Part shown: in pieces, positions 61,807 to 64,000 of the stretch
Numbering within the stretch: position 1 is the first letter of the stretch
Layout: each line of letters opens with the position of its first letter
DNA from: Centroberyx gerrardi
Taxonomy: Eukaryota > Chordata > Actinopteri > Beryciformes > Berycidae
Assembly: GCF_048128805.1 (NCBI RefSeq)
Contig: NC_136005.1
Location: forward strand, 16,936,760-17,000,759
Length of the DNA stretch: 64,000 nt
Direction: 5' to 3'
Position numbers and translations under genes: made by a program
The notes under the pieces: model-generated
What the model was told of the DNA's origin: nothing
Databases searched by the model: none
What the model saw: the letters and a program-made list of their open reading frames with translations, nothing else

Positions 61807-63969
61807 ATGGAGTTTCTGAGGAGCTTGGTCCCGGCAGTCATCTCAGGCGAGGGGCCCATCGAGCATGGGGGAGCGTTGCCCAGGGAGACGGGCCCGCGGC
61901 TTCTTCGCATGAAGCGGCTGGGCCTGCTGGCTATGGGGCAGACCATCGAGGAGGATCCGGTAGACCCGGTGACTAGCTCCTCCAGACCTGCCCGCTCCAT
62001 CCGGACCCACCTCAAAGGTACGACTGACTGAACAGCACAGGGATGCAGGAGTTATCTGTATTGGCTTTTGTGTTCATCCGTACTTACTAGATGGACACTC
62101 TCACTTCCTGAAACTTTGCTGCTGCTTTGCAATAGTGGTTATCCCTCAGTTGGGCTTTTCACCCTGTACATTATTAGTTTAGTTTTAACATAGGGTTGAA
62201 TTATCTTTAACCCTATGTTAACACTTAGCCCAAGGTTATCTTAAACCATCTCCCCATCCCCCCATCCCCACACACACTCGCACACACTCACACACACATA
62301 CTATACTCACACACACAAACAACCCAGAGCTTGCCTTAACCTTGCTTTTGAAAATCACGTTGGCGATTATTATGGCTTTTTACGGCTTGTATCTAATCCA
62401 AAGAATCAAGATAGACCATTGCTCATTTGATTGATTGCATTTATGATCCTTGGATTTAATTATGCGATACTCATAAGTCATTGTAAAACTCAATGATTCA
62501 TAACTCAATAACAGTGTAACAACACAGCCAGCGTTATTTTGCTATTTTGCTTTTTTGCTTAGCCCAAGTAGCCCTGGGTTATCCCGAAAAATCTAACCTT
62601 GCTGCTTTTGTAGTGTGAAAAGGGTTAAGAGACATGTTAGCTTAGGGTTAACCCTGGTTTATATCAAAATGCAATGTAAAAAGCCCTAAAAGCTTGTTTC
62701 AATACAGCTGTGTTCTTGAACACCCAGCTACTCCAGTGTTGGCAAGCCCCCACCGTCTGTCACACTCAAATCATTATTATCATAGACATAGGGATTTACA
62801 ATGAATTGTGAATTTCAGATTTAATAATCATAGAATATGTTAATATTGAAATATTTGATTTCATTTAAAACACCCACTGGACTTAAAAATAATTGAGTTG
62901 TTGTAAGATGCAAAAAGGACAATACAATAATGTAGTTCCCAAAATCATCAAGACTATTAATCTTGATTAATAATCATGATCATATTATCTACCGCAATTA
63001 TTGCAATTACCATTTTAGCCATAATTGTGTGACCATACATAAGCTATCTTATAACATGGGAAGACATCTGTGGAAGTTAGGAGGCTGGCATGCTGTCATC
63101 TACTTGTCCTCTACTCCTGACAGATGGCACCGTACAATACAGAGTTTGTAGCACAAATTTAGGGGCTGTTCTTGAGCAAAAAGCAAATCCCGCTGCCACA
63201 TTTAGAATGTTTTATGGAGGTCTAAAAGTACTTTTTAAAAACACTTTATCTGCTTGTACCATGTTAATTCTGTGATTTAGCTGGCTAAATGATGGCCAAG
63301 TTTTATTTTAAAGTTTAAAAACTTTTGGTTCTTTATGGCTCTAATGATGACTTGAGTTGAGGACGTTTCCCGTTTAGTAGCCCATTTGCATCAGCAGCAG
63401 GGTGATGACTCGTCGGTCTCTCAGCATGGCTTTGTGTGCAGTGCTGCCTGTCAGAACATGCCTGTTCCCTGTTTGCTCATGGCTAAAACATGGCGGAAGG
63501 CTTCTTACTCCTCCACTCACCCTGGGCTTTAAGGATAGGGCTAGGCTACACATTGACGGCTAGCTAAACTAACCTACAGCCTACTGCCAGGGATAGGTTG
63601 GCTTGGGCAACAATGAAGACAGAAAGAAAATGTTTTGCTTTAGCTTGACTGGGTCAGTGTCGTGTGTGTTCAGCTCAGACTGACAGTGATATACAGACAT
63701 TCATATTGAAAGACAAATAGGTGACTTGCTTCTGGTTAGAATGGACAAAGATACCCCCCCCCTTCCTCTACCCTAGTTCTTTCCTGTATAGAGCTGGTAG
63801 GGTTGTCCAGGTTAACACCATCACCCCTTCACACAGAATGGCTTGGAGAAGCAACCAGGAATAAAACTGTTCTTTTTTTCTTTCCTTCTTTCTTTCCAAC
63901 TAGGACACATCCGAAATAATAGAAAAGTCTCCTTTGCAAATCTGGCTGGTCGTGGTAGAGGTCAAGATG
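61807..63969 (+). CDS. First two coding exons of a large gene, fryl by synteny
   Basis: Exon 61807-62017 starts MEFLRSLVPAVISGEGPIEH and ends THLK plus one base at G|GTACGA. Exon 63904-63969 (acceptor TTTCCAACTAG, donor GATG|GTGAGT) continues with GHIRNNRKVSFANLAGRGRG. Both keep phase 1, and an in-frame TGA two codons before the ATG fixes the start. The remainder lies right of the window. I do not recognise this N-terminus. Human FRYL follows OCIAD2/OCIAD1 in exactly this orientation, and FRY-family genes have variable, alternatively started 5' exons, so fryl is the best guess; an unrelated gene remains possible. FRY proteins are very large scaffolds for NDR kinases (family knowledge). Confidence 0.5.
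62018..63903 (+). other. Intron of the fryl-like gene
   Basis: About 1.9 kb between the two coding exons, with a CA-rich stretch at 62270-62315 and otherwise AT-rich sequence. A pyrimidine tract of CTTTC units precedes the second exon. No other feature is seen. Confidence 0.6.
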
Positions 63970-64000
63970 GTGAGTTATGTAATGGAAGGAAGAGATGTGA

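Noticed and set aside
61734-61976. 80-codon ORF overlapping the first coding exon in another frame
   Set aside because: It runs through the donor region out of phase with the following exon; the MEFLRSL frame keeps phase across the intron instead.
1-64000. CRISPR arrays, operons, Shine-Dalgarno sites, rRNA genes
   Set aside because: The window is vertebrate nuclear DNA; no such prokaryotic structure or rRNA-like sequence is present.

Overview
The window is a piece of a ray-finned (teleost) fish nuclear genome. The evidence is intron-rich vertebrate genes with GT-AG junctions, fish-type L2 LINE, tRNA-SINE and hAT DNA-transposon remnants, abundant CA, TC and TTTC microsatellites, and a gene order matching human 4p11-4q12 (read inverted): SPATA18 (-), SGCB (+), LRRC66 (+), DCUN1D4 (-), OCIAD2 (+), then a large plus-strand gene where human has FRYL. 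The species cannot be named from this sequence.

Layout. 1-10 kb is mostly non-coding, with a local duplication at the left edge, one unplaced candidate exon near 2 kb, simple repeats and several CTCF-like motifs. 10.2-15.0 kb (minus): spata18, 12 coding exons, 492 aa. 15.0-16.4 kb: divergent promoter interval. 16.4-21.0 kb (plus): sgcb, 6 coding exons, 311 aa, with an L2-type LINE fragment in intron 3. 21.4-30.3 kb (plus): lrrc66, about 2017 aa, with a very long repetitive cytoplasmic tail in one 5.1-kb exon. 30.3-36.9 kb (minus): dcun1d4, 11 coding exons, 280 aa, convergent with lrrc66 and with poly(A) signals only a few bases apart. 37-39 kb: CCAAT-rich promoter and a tRNA-SINE. 39.3-42.7 kb (plus): ociad2, 6 exons, 154 aa. 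42-43.2 kb: nested inverted repeats around a SINE, and a perfect 21-bp hairpin. About 45.1 kb to the right edge (plus): probable promoter, 5' exons and first two coding exons of a large gene, fryl by synteny only. Two hAT-type elements with intact 8-bp target-site duplications lie in its long first introns.

The genes form a conserved neighbourhood, not an operon. spata18 acts in mitochondrial quality control, sgcb in the muscle sarcoglycan complex, dcun1d4 in cullin neddylation and ociad2 at mitochondria. lrrc66 is a little-studied LRR membrane protein. Its fish form here adds an Ig-like domain and about 13 copies of a basic/serine-acidic motif in the tail, which I consider the most notable feature. 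All exon boundaries were read by eye from splice consensus, reading-frame continuity and remembered family similarity; no alignment was run.
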